A DNA stretch of 8,322 bases from Bacteroidota bacterium (GCA_021812865.1 JAKAMP010000097.1:1-8322); one strand, 5' to 3'; counted from the first letter of the stretch, positions 1 through 6,954 are shown. The notes: generated from the letters alone by a model not told the origin. Made by a program: numbers and translations.

Positions 1-102
1 CTGCCCGATTTCATGAGAATAGTCCTGGGCATTGACAGAAAGACTGAATAATTCCCAAAGAATGAACATCATCAGGGGAATGCGGCAGAAAAAGGATTTC
101 AT
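1..102 (-). CDS. N-terminus of an exported protein of unknown function (partial)
   Basis: Reading leftwards from an ATG at 102 gives 34 codons before the window edge. The peptide has the shape of a Sec signal peptide: Lys2 and Arg7, a hydrophobic core around residues 8-23, and a VNA-QD junction that fits signal peptidase I cleavage after Ala25. The mature start (QDYSHEIGQ) resembles the start of many Bacteroidota periplasmic or outer-membrane proteins, but nine residues do not identify a family. No Shine-Dalgarno sequence is visible, as is usual in this phylum. A TATCTTTA box lies 33 bases upstream. The gene follows GH92 on the same strand but is separated from it by a strong terminator, so it is probably its own transcription unit. 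Confidence 0.6.
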   Translation of the reverse strand, partial: MKSFFCRIPLMMFILWELFSLSVNAQDYSHEIGQ

Positions 103-135
103 ACTGATCGGGTTATGGTTTAGTTTTAGGGTATT

Positions 136-143
136 TAAAGATA
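136..143 (-). promoter_or_regulatory. Possible Bacteroidota-type -7 box for the left-edge gene
   Basis: On the minus strand this reads TATCTTTA, which matches the Bacteroidota -7 consensus TAnnTTTG at five of six fixed positions. It ends 33 bases before the start codon at 102. The same nine bases (TTATCTTTA) occur before GH92. Here no TTG is found at the expected -33 spacing, so the call rests on the -7 box and position alone. Confidence 0.3.
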
Positions 144-186
144 AATGCGGGGTATAACCGTAATATAAAAATAATCTTTTATCGTT

Positions 187-230
187 AAAAAGATAGAGGC
201 CTGCTGGAATTTATGCCAGCAGGCCTCTAT
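187..230 (-). terminator. Strong intrinsic terminator downstream of GH92
   Basis: A perfect 15-bp inverted repeat (arms 193-207 and 216-230, 8-base loop) with a GC-rich middle (GGCCTGCTGG) is followed on the minus strand by C and then five T. On the plus strand no T-run follows, so it acts leftwards. It lies 37 bases beyond the GH92 stop codon and separates GH92 from the left-edge gene. Confidence 0.9.
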
Positions 231-267
231 TCAATTGATTAATGAACTGTAATCCTATTGTAAGCCT

Positions 268-2478
268 TTATTTTCCCATTTCGAACACAAGGGTACCTCC
301 CTGCATGATGTCGCTGTAACTTATCTTGTAGTTCTTAACCTCGTTTCCGTTCAGGGTTACCTTCTTCACCAGCATGTTGTCCTTGCTGAAATTCCTTGTT
401 TCAATGCTAAATTTTTTGCCGTTTTCGAGGTTCAGCATGGCGCCCTGGACGAAAGGCCTGCCAAGGTCGAACTCGCCTGAGGAGGCATTCACCGGGTAAA
501 AACCCAGGGCGGTGAGCACATACCAGGCCGACATCTGGCCGCAATCGTCGTTGCCGCAGAGTCCGTTAGGACCTGTAGTATACAGGGAATCGACGATCTC
601 CGTGAGGATGCGCTGCGTTTTTTCAGGTTTGCCTGCATAATTATAAAGGTAGGCCACATGGTGACTGGGTTCATTGCCCTGGGCATACTGTCCGATCACA
701 CCCGATACATCGATGAATTCCGATCCGGTGCTAGGCTGTTCAAAAAGGGTGTCGAGCCGAGAAGCAAATACCTCCGGACCGCCCATCTTTTCCATCAGGC
801 CGGGAATGTCGTGGGGAACAAACCAGCTGTACTGCCATGAATTGCCCTCAGTAAATCCGTTCTTGAACTGGGCCTTGTTGGGGTAGAATGGGGTGAGCCA
901 GCTGCCGTTTGCGTTGCGCGGACGGATGAGCCTGGTTTCAGGATCGAACAGCAGTTCATAAGCCCTGGAGCGTTTGGTGAAATAGTCATAATCACCGGTC
1001 TTGCCTAGTTTCTTTGCTACCTGGGCAATACACCAGTCATCGTAGCCGTATTCAAGCGTGGAAGAAGCCGATTCGTTCGATTCCCCATGGGTACGTGCCA
1101 TTACCGAATCGTAAGGAATGTAGCCATATTTCTTGTAAAGATCGGTGTTCCTGATGTTCTGCATGCCGGTTTTCTTCATGGCCGCATAGGCGAGGTTTAC
1201 ATCGAAACCTGGAATACCTTTCATAATGGCGTCGGCAATCACAGGAACGGAATGATACCCTATCATACACCAGGTTTCGTTGCCCCAGAGCGACCATACC
1301 GGAAGCAGGCTATCGGGGCTCTCCATATAATGTGCCAGCATGGCATTGACAAAATCAGCGGTACGTTCGGGTTGAAGGATGGTGAAAAGAGGATGCTCAC
1401 CCCGGAAAGTGTCCCACAGGGAAAAAGTGTAATAGTTGTCAAATCCCACTGCCTTGTGGATCTTGCCATCCAGTCCGCGGTACTGCCCGTCCACGTCGGA
1501 ATAGAGGGTGGGAGCCAGCATGGAATGATACAGGGCAGAATAGAATACAGTCAACTCATCTTTGTCTGCCGAGGTGGCTTTTACCTTGCCTAATTCATGG
1601 TTCCAGGCTGTTACAGCATTCTTAAGGGTTTTATCGAAGTTCCACTCGGGAATCTCGGTTCTCAGGTTCAGGGCCGATCCTTCTTCACTGGCCGACGAAA
1701 TGCCAACTTTTACAAGCAGGGGTTCGTTGCCCGGTTCAAAGGAAATCAGGGCAGAACTGCGTTTGCTCAGTACTTCTTTCCCTTCTCCTGTGATCTGACC
1801 GTCTTTTACGAGCTCAACCTTATGGAAAGGCCTTGAAAATTCAGCGGTAAAGAAAACCCATTCATTGGCTGCCCAGCCATGGGAGAACCTGTATCCCTGA
1901 AGGGTAGTGTTGTTCATCACGGCTATTTTTGTTTCGGCAGGATTGTCCCAGTTTACGGCATGGCCGAGGTCAAGCACTACCTGTGGCGCCACACCGGCAG
2001 GGAAGGTATATTTGTGGAAACCAGCCCTGGGGGCGGTAGTGAGTTCCACCTTGATGTCGCCCTTCTTCAGCACAACGCTGTAATAACCGGGACTGGCCTT
2101 TTCATCCTTGTGACTGAAGGGGGAAAGGAATTGGGCAAGGAATTCCGATCCTCCCTTCGTAGTGTCGGAAACAGCATTGACCACGGTGGGCTGAAGGGTA
2201 ATGTCGAGCATGTCGCCGATACCCGTTCCGCTCAGATGGGTGTGGGAGAATCCAATGATCACGCTGTCGGTATAGTGGTAGCCCGAACACCAGTCCCAGC
2301 CGCCATGGCCATTATCGGGACTGAGTTGCACCATGCCGAAAGGTACCGTGGCGCCTGGGTAGGTGTGCCCATGTCCGCCGGTACCAATAAAAGGATCTAC
2401 GTATTGGGTTAAATTCTCCTGTTTGGTACAGGCGACAGACAAAATGCCTGCCAGTATAAAAAGTGAAAATGACCTCAT
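268..2478 (-). CDS. GH92 family exo-alpha-mannosidase, probable lipoprotein
   Basis: This is a 736-residue glycoside hydrolase of family GH92, whose known members are calcium-dependent, inverting exo-alpha-mannosidases that trim mannose from glycans such as N-glycans and yeast mannan. The N-terminus is hydrophobic and ends in a lipobox-like LSVAC (Cys17), so the protein is probably a lipoprotein acting in the periplasm or at the cell surface. Family signatures in order are YVDPFIGTGGHGHTYPG at residues 26-42, PFGMVQLSPD at 46-55, EGNSWQY from Glu544 (the probable general acid), GNEPSHH at 601-607, and GNDDCGQMSAW from 642 with an Asp pair at 644-645. SSTLEYGYDDW lies at 472-482. Length is normal for the family and no break is visible. 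The linkage preference (alpha-1,2, -1,3 or other) cannot be fixed from sequence here. A promoter lies just upstream and a terminator just downstream. No SusC/SusD pair is in the window, so if this belongs to a polysaccharide utilisation locus, the rest is outside. Confidence 0.95.
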   Translation of the reverse strand: MRSFSLFILAGILSVACTKQENLTQYVDPFIGTGGHGHTYPGATVPFGMVQLSPDNGHGGWDWCSGYHYTDSVIIGFSHTHLSGTGIGDMLDITLQPTVVNAVSDTTKGGSEFLAQFLSPFSHKDEKASPGYYSVVLKKGDIKVELTTAPRAGFHKYTFPAGVAPQVVLDLGHAVNWDNPAETKIAVMNNTTLQGYRFSHGWAANEWVFFTAEFSRPFHKVELVKDGQITGEGKEVLSKRSSALISFEPGNEPLLVKVGISSASEEGSALNLRTEIPEWNFDKTLKNAVTAWNHELGKVKATSADKDELTVFYSALYHSMLAPTLYSDVDGQYRGLDGKIHKAVGFDNYYTFSLWDTFRGEHPLFTILQPERTADFVNAMLAHYMESPDSLLPVWSLWGNETWCMIGYHSVPVIADAIMKGIPGFDVNLAYAAMKKTGMQNIRNTDLYKKYGYIPYDSVMARTHGESNESASSTLEYGYDDWCIAQVAKKLGKTGDYDYFTKRSRAYELLFDPETRLIRPRNANGSWLTPFYPNKAQFKNGFTEGNSWQYSWFVPHDIPGLMEKMGGPEVFASRLDTLFEQPSTGSEFIDVSGVIGQYAQGNEPSHHVAYLYNYAGKPEKTQRILTEIVDSLYTTGPNGLCGNDDCGQMSAWYVLTALGFYPVNASSGEFDLGRPFVQGAMLNLENGKKFSIETRNFSKDNMLVKKVTLNGNEVKNYKISYSDIMQGGTLVFEMGK

Positions 2479-2489
2479 AGATGAATATT

Positions 2490-2819
2490 TTAATTTGGGC
2501 GTAAAGATAAGGGTTGCCTGTGTTCATTGTCAAGCATGACGAACATTCTTTGCAGCATCTTTATCATTCCGCCGGGATAATTACCCTTCAACAGGGTTGA
2601 AGAGAACAGCTTAGGCTGTATCACTTTCTCGTATAATTTATGTAATATTGCAGTGGTTAACTTCTCCCGGCCATGTACGTTGACAACGTTTATACCAGTC
2701 AATATTTCCACTTCGGCAAAGGCCTGTTTGAGTGCTGGATTTGCTGAACTTGCCGTTCCCTGAGCTTCCTGCTTTTCTGCTTCCCAAATCATTGGTATTT
2801 CTGCAATCTTTCCTGCCAT
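2490..2819 (-). CDS. Possible small hypothetical protein (109 residues), status uncertain
   Basis: An open frame runs leftwards from an ATG at 2819 to a TAA at 2490, leaving 11 bases before the GH92 start codon. The frame stays open further upstream, but there it is the antisense of the activating-enzyme gene and its peptide looks artificial. From Met 2819 onward the peptide looks more natural, with a mixed helix-like segment (NPALKQAFAEVEILTGINVV). By eye the codons have a clear excess of purines in first position, as real genes do. I recognise no domain, signal peptide or membrane segment. The start overlaps the activase ATG in a shared CATG. Against it: the putative GH92 promoter lies inside its last codons, no ribosome binding site is visible, and an open frame of this length can arise by chance. 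It could also be the remnant of a lost gene. Confidence 0.3.
   Translation of the reverse strand: MAGKIAEIPMIWEAEKQEAQGTASSANPALKQAFAEVEILTGINVVNVHGREKLTTAILHKLYEKVIQPKLFSSTLLKGNYPGGMIKMLQRMFVMLDNEHRQPLSLRPN
2502..2533 (-). promoter_or_regulatory. Putative GH92 promoter (-33 TTG, -7 TATCTTTA)
   Basis: On the minus strand a TTG (2533-2531, within CTTGAC) is followed after 21 bases by TATCTTTA (2509-2502). This fits the Bacteroidota pattern TTTG-spacer-TAnnTTTG, with one mismatch in the fixed -7 bases. The -7 box ends 23 bases before the GH92 start codon, giving a short leader. The immediate leader is A/T-rich, as usual for translation starts in this phylum. Confidence 0.5.
2677..2689 (+). promoter_or_regulatory. 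Short palindrome in the divergent intergenic region, possible operator
   Basis: ACGTTG-A-CAACGT is a perfect 6-bp inverted repeat around one central base. It lies 128 bases before the activase start and about 144 bases upstream of the putative GH92 -33 box, in the 339-base gap between the divergent genes (2479-2817). It is the clearest symmetrical site in that gap and could bind a dimeric regulator of the HypD unit. I could not find a convincing plus-strand promoter next to it, so its role is a guess. Apart from this site, the GH92 promoter and the uncertain minus-strand frame, I see nothing else in the gap. Confidence 0.2.
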
Positions 2820-3615
2820 GACTGGTCTGATTTTCGATATTCGCCGTTTTTCGGTGCACGATGGCCCCGGTATCCGCACCACGGTGTTCATGAAGGGCTG
2901 CCCGCTCAGCTGCTGGTGGTGCCACAATCCTGAAAGCAAGCTGCCTGCCTGCGAGACTTTTGAGGAATCACGGATGTTCGATGGGCAGGAATTCAGGCAG
3001 ATGAGAACCATCGGGAAAGAAATGCCTGTGGCTGAAGTGATGGAAGAAATAGAAAAGGACCTCGTTTTCATGAACGAATCAGGGGGAGGAGTCACCTTTT
3101 CGGGAGGGGAACCTTTGTTCCAGCCGCAGTTTCTGGAAGAAGCGCTGAGAGAATGCCGCAGGAAAGACATTCACACTACCCTCGATACCAGCGGTTATGC
3201 CAGCCGTGAAACCATTGAAAGGATTCTGCCCTATACCAGCCTGTTTCTTTACGATATCAAACACATGGATGATGAGCTTCACAAACGGTATATGAACCAG
3301 TCGAACAGTCCCATACTTGAAAACCTCCGGTTTATCAGCGAGCGGGGAGGGCAGGTTATCATCCGGTTTCCGGTGGTGGAAAAAATCAACGACCACCGGG
3401 AAAACCTTGATCAGCTCTCGTTATTTCTGAAATCGCTGCCAAACCCGGTGAAAGAGATCGATTTATTGCCTTACCACCGTATAGGAAGCGGCAAATATGC
3501 TAAATTTGGGAAAGAGAACCTGTTGGGGAGTATGCCCAACTACCCGAAAGAAAGATTACAGGAAATCGGAGATTTCTTCAAGGGGCAAGGCTTCGCGGTA
3601 AAGACCGGAGGTTGA
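2818..3615 (+). CDS. Glycyl radical enzyme activating enzyme (radical SAM), partner of HypD
   Basis: This 265-residue radical-SAM protein uses S-adenosylmethionine and a [4Fe-4S] cluster to abstract a hydrogen from the conserved glycine of its partner enzyme, creating the stable glycyl radical. The signatures are the DGPGIRTTVFMKGCPLSC start, the cluster motif C-x3-C-x2-C at Cys28, Cys32 and Cys35 followed by HNPES, SGGEP at 95-99 for SAM binding, a YDIKHMD segment, and the C-terminal LLPYHRIGSGKY typical of these activases. Only 56 residues separate the cluster motif from SGGEP, and they lack the Cys-rich ferredoxin insert found in many activases of this group, so it resembles compact activases of pyruvate formate-lyase type. 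The ATG at 2818 places the DGPG motif at the usual distance from the N-terminus. It precedes hypD by 78 bases on the same strand, so the two are very probably co-transcribed. Partner specificity is inferred from this adjacency. Confidence 0.93.
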   Translation: MTGLIFDIRRFSVHDGPGIRTTVFMKGCPLSCWWCHNPESKLPACETFEESRMFDGQEFRQMRTIGKEMPVAEVMEEIEKDLVFMNESGGGVTFSGGEPLFQPQFLEEALRECRRKDIHTTLDTSGYASRETIERILPYTSLFLYDIKHMDDELHKRYMNQSNSPILENLRFISERGGQVIIRFPVVEKINDHRENLDQLSLFLKSLPNPVKEIDLLPYHRIGSGKYAKFGKENLLGSMPNYPKERLQEIGDFFKGQGFAVKTGG

Positions 3616-3621
3616 TACAAC

Positions 3622-3641
3622 ATTGCCGACTTGCGGGCAAT
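3622..3641 (+). other. Small hairpin in the activase-hypD gap
   Basis: The 78-base gap between the two genes holds ATTGCC (3622-3627) and its reverse complement GGCAAT (3636-3641) around an 8-base loop. No T-run follows, so it is not a terminator. It may affect message stability or the ratio of the two products, or mean nothing. GCGGGCAATT and GCAGGCAATT also occur 19 bases apart here, as an imperfect direct repeat. Confidence 0.25.
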
Positions 3642-3693
3642 TCAAAGAAAGCAGGCAATTTGTAAGGAATTCACAAAAGTCAATATTTCAAAC

Positions 3694-6060
3694 ATGATGA
3701 CCGAACGCATACATCAGCTCAGGGAGCAAAGTCTCAACGCAGTGAACCGGATTTCGGCCGAAAGGGCTTTGCTGGTTACGGAATTTTACAAGGGAGAAAC
3801 GGCAGGCCGGGTATCCGTTCCCGTTACCAGGGCCATGTGCCTGAAGCATATCCTGGAAAACAAGTTCATTTGTGTCAACCCCGATGAGCTCATTGTGGGA
3901 GAACGTGGTCCGGCGCCCAAGGCAACACCCACCTATCCCGAGGTCACCCTCCATTCCCTGAAGGATCTCGACATTTTGAATTCCCGTGAGAAAGTATTTT
4001 TCAGGGTGGATGAGGAAACGCGGCGCATTTACAGAGAAGTGATCATTCCCTTCTGGACCGGAAAAACGCAGCGCGACCGCATTTTCTCCCTCATGGAGCA
4101 GCCATGGCTCGATGCCTATGCCGCAGGTATGTTCACCGAATTCCAGGAACAGCGTGCACCGGGACACACAGCCAATGGCGACAAGATATACCATAAAGGT
4201 ATGCTCGACCTGATCGCTGATATTGAAGAAGCCACAGGCAAGCTCGATTTTTACCGTGATCCTGATGCCCTGAACAAGCAGGAGGAACTCAAAGCGATGA
4301 AAATTGCCGCTGAGGCGATTATTCTCTATGCCGCACGTTATGGAGCCAGGTTGAGAGAAATGTCGGCTGCCGAAAGCAGGGAATGGCGCAGGAAAGAACT
4401 GGAAGAAATGGCTGCCATATGCGACCATGTGCCGGCACACGCCCCCCGCACGTTTCATGAGGCCCTGCAGTATTACTGGTTCGTACACCTCGGGGTCATC
4501 ACCGAGCTCAATCCCTGGGATTCATTCAACCCGGGACGGCTCGATCAGCATCTCTGGCCCTTCTATAAACAGGAGCTGGCCAATGGAACGCTCAACGAAG
4601 ACCGGGCCAGGGAAATCCTGCAATCCTTCTGGATCAAATTCAACAACCACCCGGCCCCGCCCAAGATCGGGGTTACCGCCCTCGAAAGCAACACGTATAC
4701 CGACTTCTCGCTCATCAATATGGGTGGACTGCAAACCGACGGATCGGACGGAGTGAACGATATGTCTTACCTGCTGCTCGATGTGGTGGAAGAAATGCGA
4801 CTACTGCAGCCCAGCTCCATGGTGCAGGTGAGCAAGAAGAATCCCGACCGGTTCCTGAAACGGGCCCTGCAGATCGTGAAGACAGGTTTCGGCCAGCCTT
4901 CCATCTTCAATACCGATGCCATCATTCAGGAACTGATAAGGCAGGGCAAATCCATTGAAGATGCCCGAAACGGCGGTGCAAGCGGCTGCGTGGAAACAGG
5001 AGCTTTCGGAAAGGAATGCTACATCCTCACCGGTTACTTCAACCTTACCAAGGTGCTGGAGCTTACGCTGCACAACGGCCTAGATCTCAGGACCGGGAAA
5101 CAGCTCGGCTTGCAAACCGGCGACCCGGGCTCTTTCCAATCCTTCGACGACCTGCTGGAAGCCTATAACAAACAACTCAGGTATTTTATCGACATCAAGA
5201 TCAGGGGCAACAACATCATCGAAAAGCTCTATGCCGAATATATGCCGGTTCCCTTCCTCTCGCTGCTTATCGACGACTGTATTTCCAACGGGAAGGACTA
5301 CAATGCCGGCGGAGCAAGGTACAACAGCAGCTACATCCAGGGAGTGGGCATGGGGTCGATGACCGACAGCCTTACGGCCATTAAATACCATGTATACCGG
5401 TTCAACAACCTAACCCTGCCTGAGTTCATTGCAGCCATGGATGCGAACTTTAAGGGATATGAATCGCTACGCCAGGACCTGGTGTACAACACGCCCAAAT
5501 ACGGCAACGACCTTGAATTTGCCGATGAGCAGGCCGTGATGGTATTCGAAATGTATTACGATGCCATAAACGGAAGGCCCACCCCGCGCGGGGGAACATA
5601 CCGCATCAACCTGCTGCCAACCACCTGCCACGTGTATTTCGGCAGTGTGTGCGGCGCCACTCCCGATGGACGAAAAGCCGGAATGCCCCTTTCCGAAGGC
5701 ATATCGCCTGTGCAGGGCGCCGACAGGAACGGACCTACGGCAGTGCTCAAATCGGCCGCCAAACTCGACCATATCCGCACCGGGGGAACCCTGCTCAACC
5801 AGAAATTCACCCCTTCATTCTTCTATAACGAGGAAGCCATAGATAAAATATGCCAGCTGGTACGTTCGTATTTCAGGATGGACGGGCACCACATCCAGTT
5901 CAACGTGGTGGATGCCGACACCCTGCGCGATGCCCAGAAACACCCGGAGAACTACCGCGACCTGATCGTACGTGTGGCCGGGTACAGCGATTACTTCAAC
6001 GACCTGGGCGAGGACCTGCAGAATGAGATCATTGAACGCACCGGGCACGAAGGACTCTGA
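3694..6060 (+). CDS. hypD: trans-4-hydroxy-L-proline dehydratase (glycyl radical enzyme)
   Basis: This is a glycyl radical enzyme that dehydrates trans-4-hydroxy-L-proline to pyrroline-5-carboxylate in the anaerobic cytoplasm. From the first ATG of an ATGATG pair it is 788 residues, against 789 as I recall for the C. difficile enzyme. The frame runs back to a TTG at 3631, but homology starts only at TERIHQLREQ. The thiyl cysteine is Cys432 with Glu434 (GCVETGAFG), and the radical glycine is Gly763 in RVAGYSDYF. Residues I recall as lining the HypD active site all appear at a constant offset of -2: Phe150, His158 (RAPGHT), Asp276, Ser332, Asp337, Phe338 (ESNTYTDF), Tyr448 and Thr643. This argues for HypD over choline, glycerol, propanediol or isethionate lyases. 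The long C-terminal stretch DHIRTGGTLLNQKF onward, with MDGHHIQFNV, is also HypD-like. One difference from the remembered reference is Met376 in QPSSMVQ, where I expect Asn. Codons are strongly GC-ending. No proC gene or transporter adjoins it. Confidence 0.9.
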   Translation: MMTERIHQLREQSLNAVNRISAERALLVTEFYKGETAGRVSVPVTRAMCLKHILENKFICVNPDELIVGERGPAPKATPTYPEVTLHSLKDLDILNSREKVFFRVDEETRRIYREVIIPFWTGKTQRDRIFSLMEQPWLDAYAAGMFTEFQEQRAPGHTANGDKIYHKGMLDLIADIEEATGKLDFYRDPDALNKQEELKAMKIAAEAIILYAARYGARLREMSAAESREWRRKELEEMAAICDHVPAHAPRTFHEALQYYWFVHLGVITELNPWDSFNPGRLDQHLWPFYKQELANGTLNEDRAREILQSFWIKFNNHPAPPKIGVTALESNTYTDFSLINMGGLQTDGSDGVNDMSYLLLDVVEEMRLLQPSSMVQVSKKNPDRFLKRALQIVKTGFGQPSIFNTDAIIQELIRQGKSIEDARNGGASGCVETGAFGKECYILTGYFNLTKVLELTLHNGLDLRTGKQLGLQTGDPGSFQSFDDLLEAYNKQLRYFIDIKIRGNNIIEKLYAEYMPVPFLSLLIDDCISNGKDYNAGGARYNSSYIQGVGMGSMTDSLTAIKYHVYRFNNLTLPEFIAAMDANFKGYESLRQDLVYNTPKYGNDLEFADEQAVMVFEMYYDAINGRPTPRGGTYRINLLPTTCHVYFGSVCGATPDGRKAGMPLSEGISPVQGADRNGPTAVLKSAAKLDHIRTGGTLLNQKFTPSFFYNEEAIDKICQLVRSYFRMDGHHIQFNVVDADTLRDAQKHPENYRDLIVRVAGYSDYFNDLGEDLQNEIIERTGHEGL

Positions 6061-6203
6061 GAGAGGAATATTGCATGGAACCTTTGATTGATTGGATGGC
6101 CATAGAGGTTTGCTGTAGAGGTTATTCTCCAGTAATCAAGCTGCCCGCATTTTTCCAAAGGTGAACAGGTTATGATATTCGGGCTCAAATCCCTGGGCAG
6201 TTT

Positions 6204-6220
6204 GGAAGCTATTTGCTTCC
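6204..6220. terminator. Weak hairpin between convergent hypD and reductase genes
   Basis: GGAAGC (6204-6209) and GCTTCC (6215-6220) form a 6-bp stem with a 5-base loop, directly after the reductase stop codon on the minus strand and 143 bases after the hypD stop on the plus strand. Neither strand has a proper T-run after it, so termination here is doubtful. The rest of 6061-6203 holds only a 13-base-spaced direct repeat (TAGAGGTT at 6103 and 6116). Confidence 0.25.
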
Positions 6221-6814
6221 TTAGGCTCCAATCGTCCCTGTTCTGACTTCTCCGGCCCGCTTGTAATAGGCAATGATCACCCCGGTGGGCGTTACCACGC
6301 TCTCTGTCAATGTGAATGCGGCAGGGATGGCGCCTCCGTCGAACAACTTTTTCCCTTTGCCAAGGGTCAGCGGATGAATTTTAATCCAGAGCTCGTCCAC
6401 CAAATCATGCTTCAGCAGGAGCTGAATGAGCCCGCCACTGCCCCAAACCTGGGGGTCGGGGCCTTCGGTATGTTTGAGCTTTCTGATATCCGTCAGGTTT
6501 TGCAGGAAGACTGAGTTTTTCCAGTGCGACTGGTTCACGGTCCCGGAAAGGACATATTTCATGCCCTCATTGATGCCAGGCCAGATGTCTCCATGTACAG
6601 GCCAAAAGTTTTCCCAGATCTGAAATGTTTTTCTGCCCAGTAGGTAATCGGCAGGTTTCAGTTCCTTTTCCACAACCCTGCCATACACCTCGTCGTCAAA
6701 CGGGGCCACCCACCCGCCGTATTCGAAACCGCCCGATGGATCTTCCCCGGGCCCGCCCGGTCCCTGGAGTACTCCATCCAGGGTGATCATCGATATGACG
6801 ATTATTTTTCTCAT
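6221..6814 (-). CDS. RibD C-terminal/dihydrofolate reductase family protein
   Basis: This 197-residue protein belongs to the RibD-C/dihydrofolate-reductase-like fold family (YyaP/YwjB-type), small cytoplasmic proteins presumed to bind NADPH and reduce an unknown substrate. The typical order of motifs is present: MRKIIVISMITLDGVLQGPG at the N-terminus, LLGRKTFQIWENFW at 58-71, VWGSGGLIQLLLKHDLVDEL at 123-142 (the glycine-rich cofactor loop), and IHPLTLGKGKKLFDG at 146-160. The start ATG puts the first strand right at the N-terminus, as in relatives. These proteins are often annotated as dihydrofolate reductase or riboflavin deaminase, but most lack proof of either activity and I do not assign one. 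It converges on hypD across 160 bases. It is alone on its strand, with an unusual pair of hairpins 77 bases upstream of the start. I could not find a convincing promoter. Confidence 0.88.
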   Translation of the reverse strand: MRKIIVISMITLDGVLQGPGGPGEDPSGGFEYGGWVAPFDDEVYGRVVEKELKPADYLLGRKTFQIWENFWPVHGDIWPGINEGMKYVLSGTVNQSHWKNSVFLQNLTDIRKLKHTEGPDPQVWGSGGLIQLLLKHDLVDELWIKIHPLTLGKGKKLFDGGAIPAAFTLTESVVTPTGVIIAYYKRAGEVRTGTIGA

Positions 6815-6890
6815 GGTTTCCGGGTTTACCAGTTTAAGTCTGCAATCCGCTGGTTGTCATATTAAACGACTGACTGTACGCCGATTTCAT

Positions 6891-6954
6891 CGTTGGTTTT
6901 GTGTTAGTTTATAGGGAAACAAACCAACGGTTGTTTTGTACAACAACGTTTGGT
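6891..6954 (-). promoter_or_regulatory. Mutually exclusive hairpins upstream of the reductase gene
   Basis: Three related segments lie here. CGTTGGTTT (6891-6899) is perfectly complementary to AAACCAACG (6921-6929), a 9-bp stem with a 21-base loop. The second segment also takes part in a 12-bp stem: ACCAAC-g-GTTGTT (6923-6935) pairs with AACAAC-GTT-t-GGT (6942-6954), with one bulged base per side and the loop TTGTAC. Both stems use 6923-6929, so only one can form at a time. On the reductase strand this gives a 1:2 versus 2:3 choice ending 76 bases before the start codon, as in an attenuator or riboswitch, if the transcript begins to the right of 6954. They could equally be protein-binding repeats or the end of an old mobile element. 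Confidence 0.4.

Noticed and set aside
1087..1593. 168-residue plus-strand open frame inside GH92
   Set aside because: Antisense shadow of a well-conserved GH92 region, with no recognisable domain.
2673..2747. 24-residue plus-strand reading frame starting MYVDNVYTSQYF
   Set aside because: It is too short to support, lacks a ribosome binding site, and is the exact codon mirror of the uncertain minus-strand frame, so only one at most could be real.
2820..3170. Upstream extension of the minus-strand open frame through the activase gene
   Set aside because: It is the antisense of conserved activase codons, and its Ser/Pro-rich peptide looks like a mirror-frame artefact.
3631..3693. Longer hypD start at TTG 3631, adding 21 residues
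   Set aside because: The extra peptide has no match to the HypD N-terminus, which starts at TERIHQLREQ. The ATG pair at 3694/3697 gives almost exactly the family length.
3688..4488. 266-residue minus-strand open frame inside hypD
   Set aside because: It lies fully antisense to conserved HypD sequence. GC-rich third positions in hypD remove stops from the opposite strand.
6098..6166. 22-residue plus-strand reading frame after hypD
   Set aside because: No ribosome binding site, no family, and of chance length; includes a short direct repeat only.
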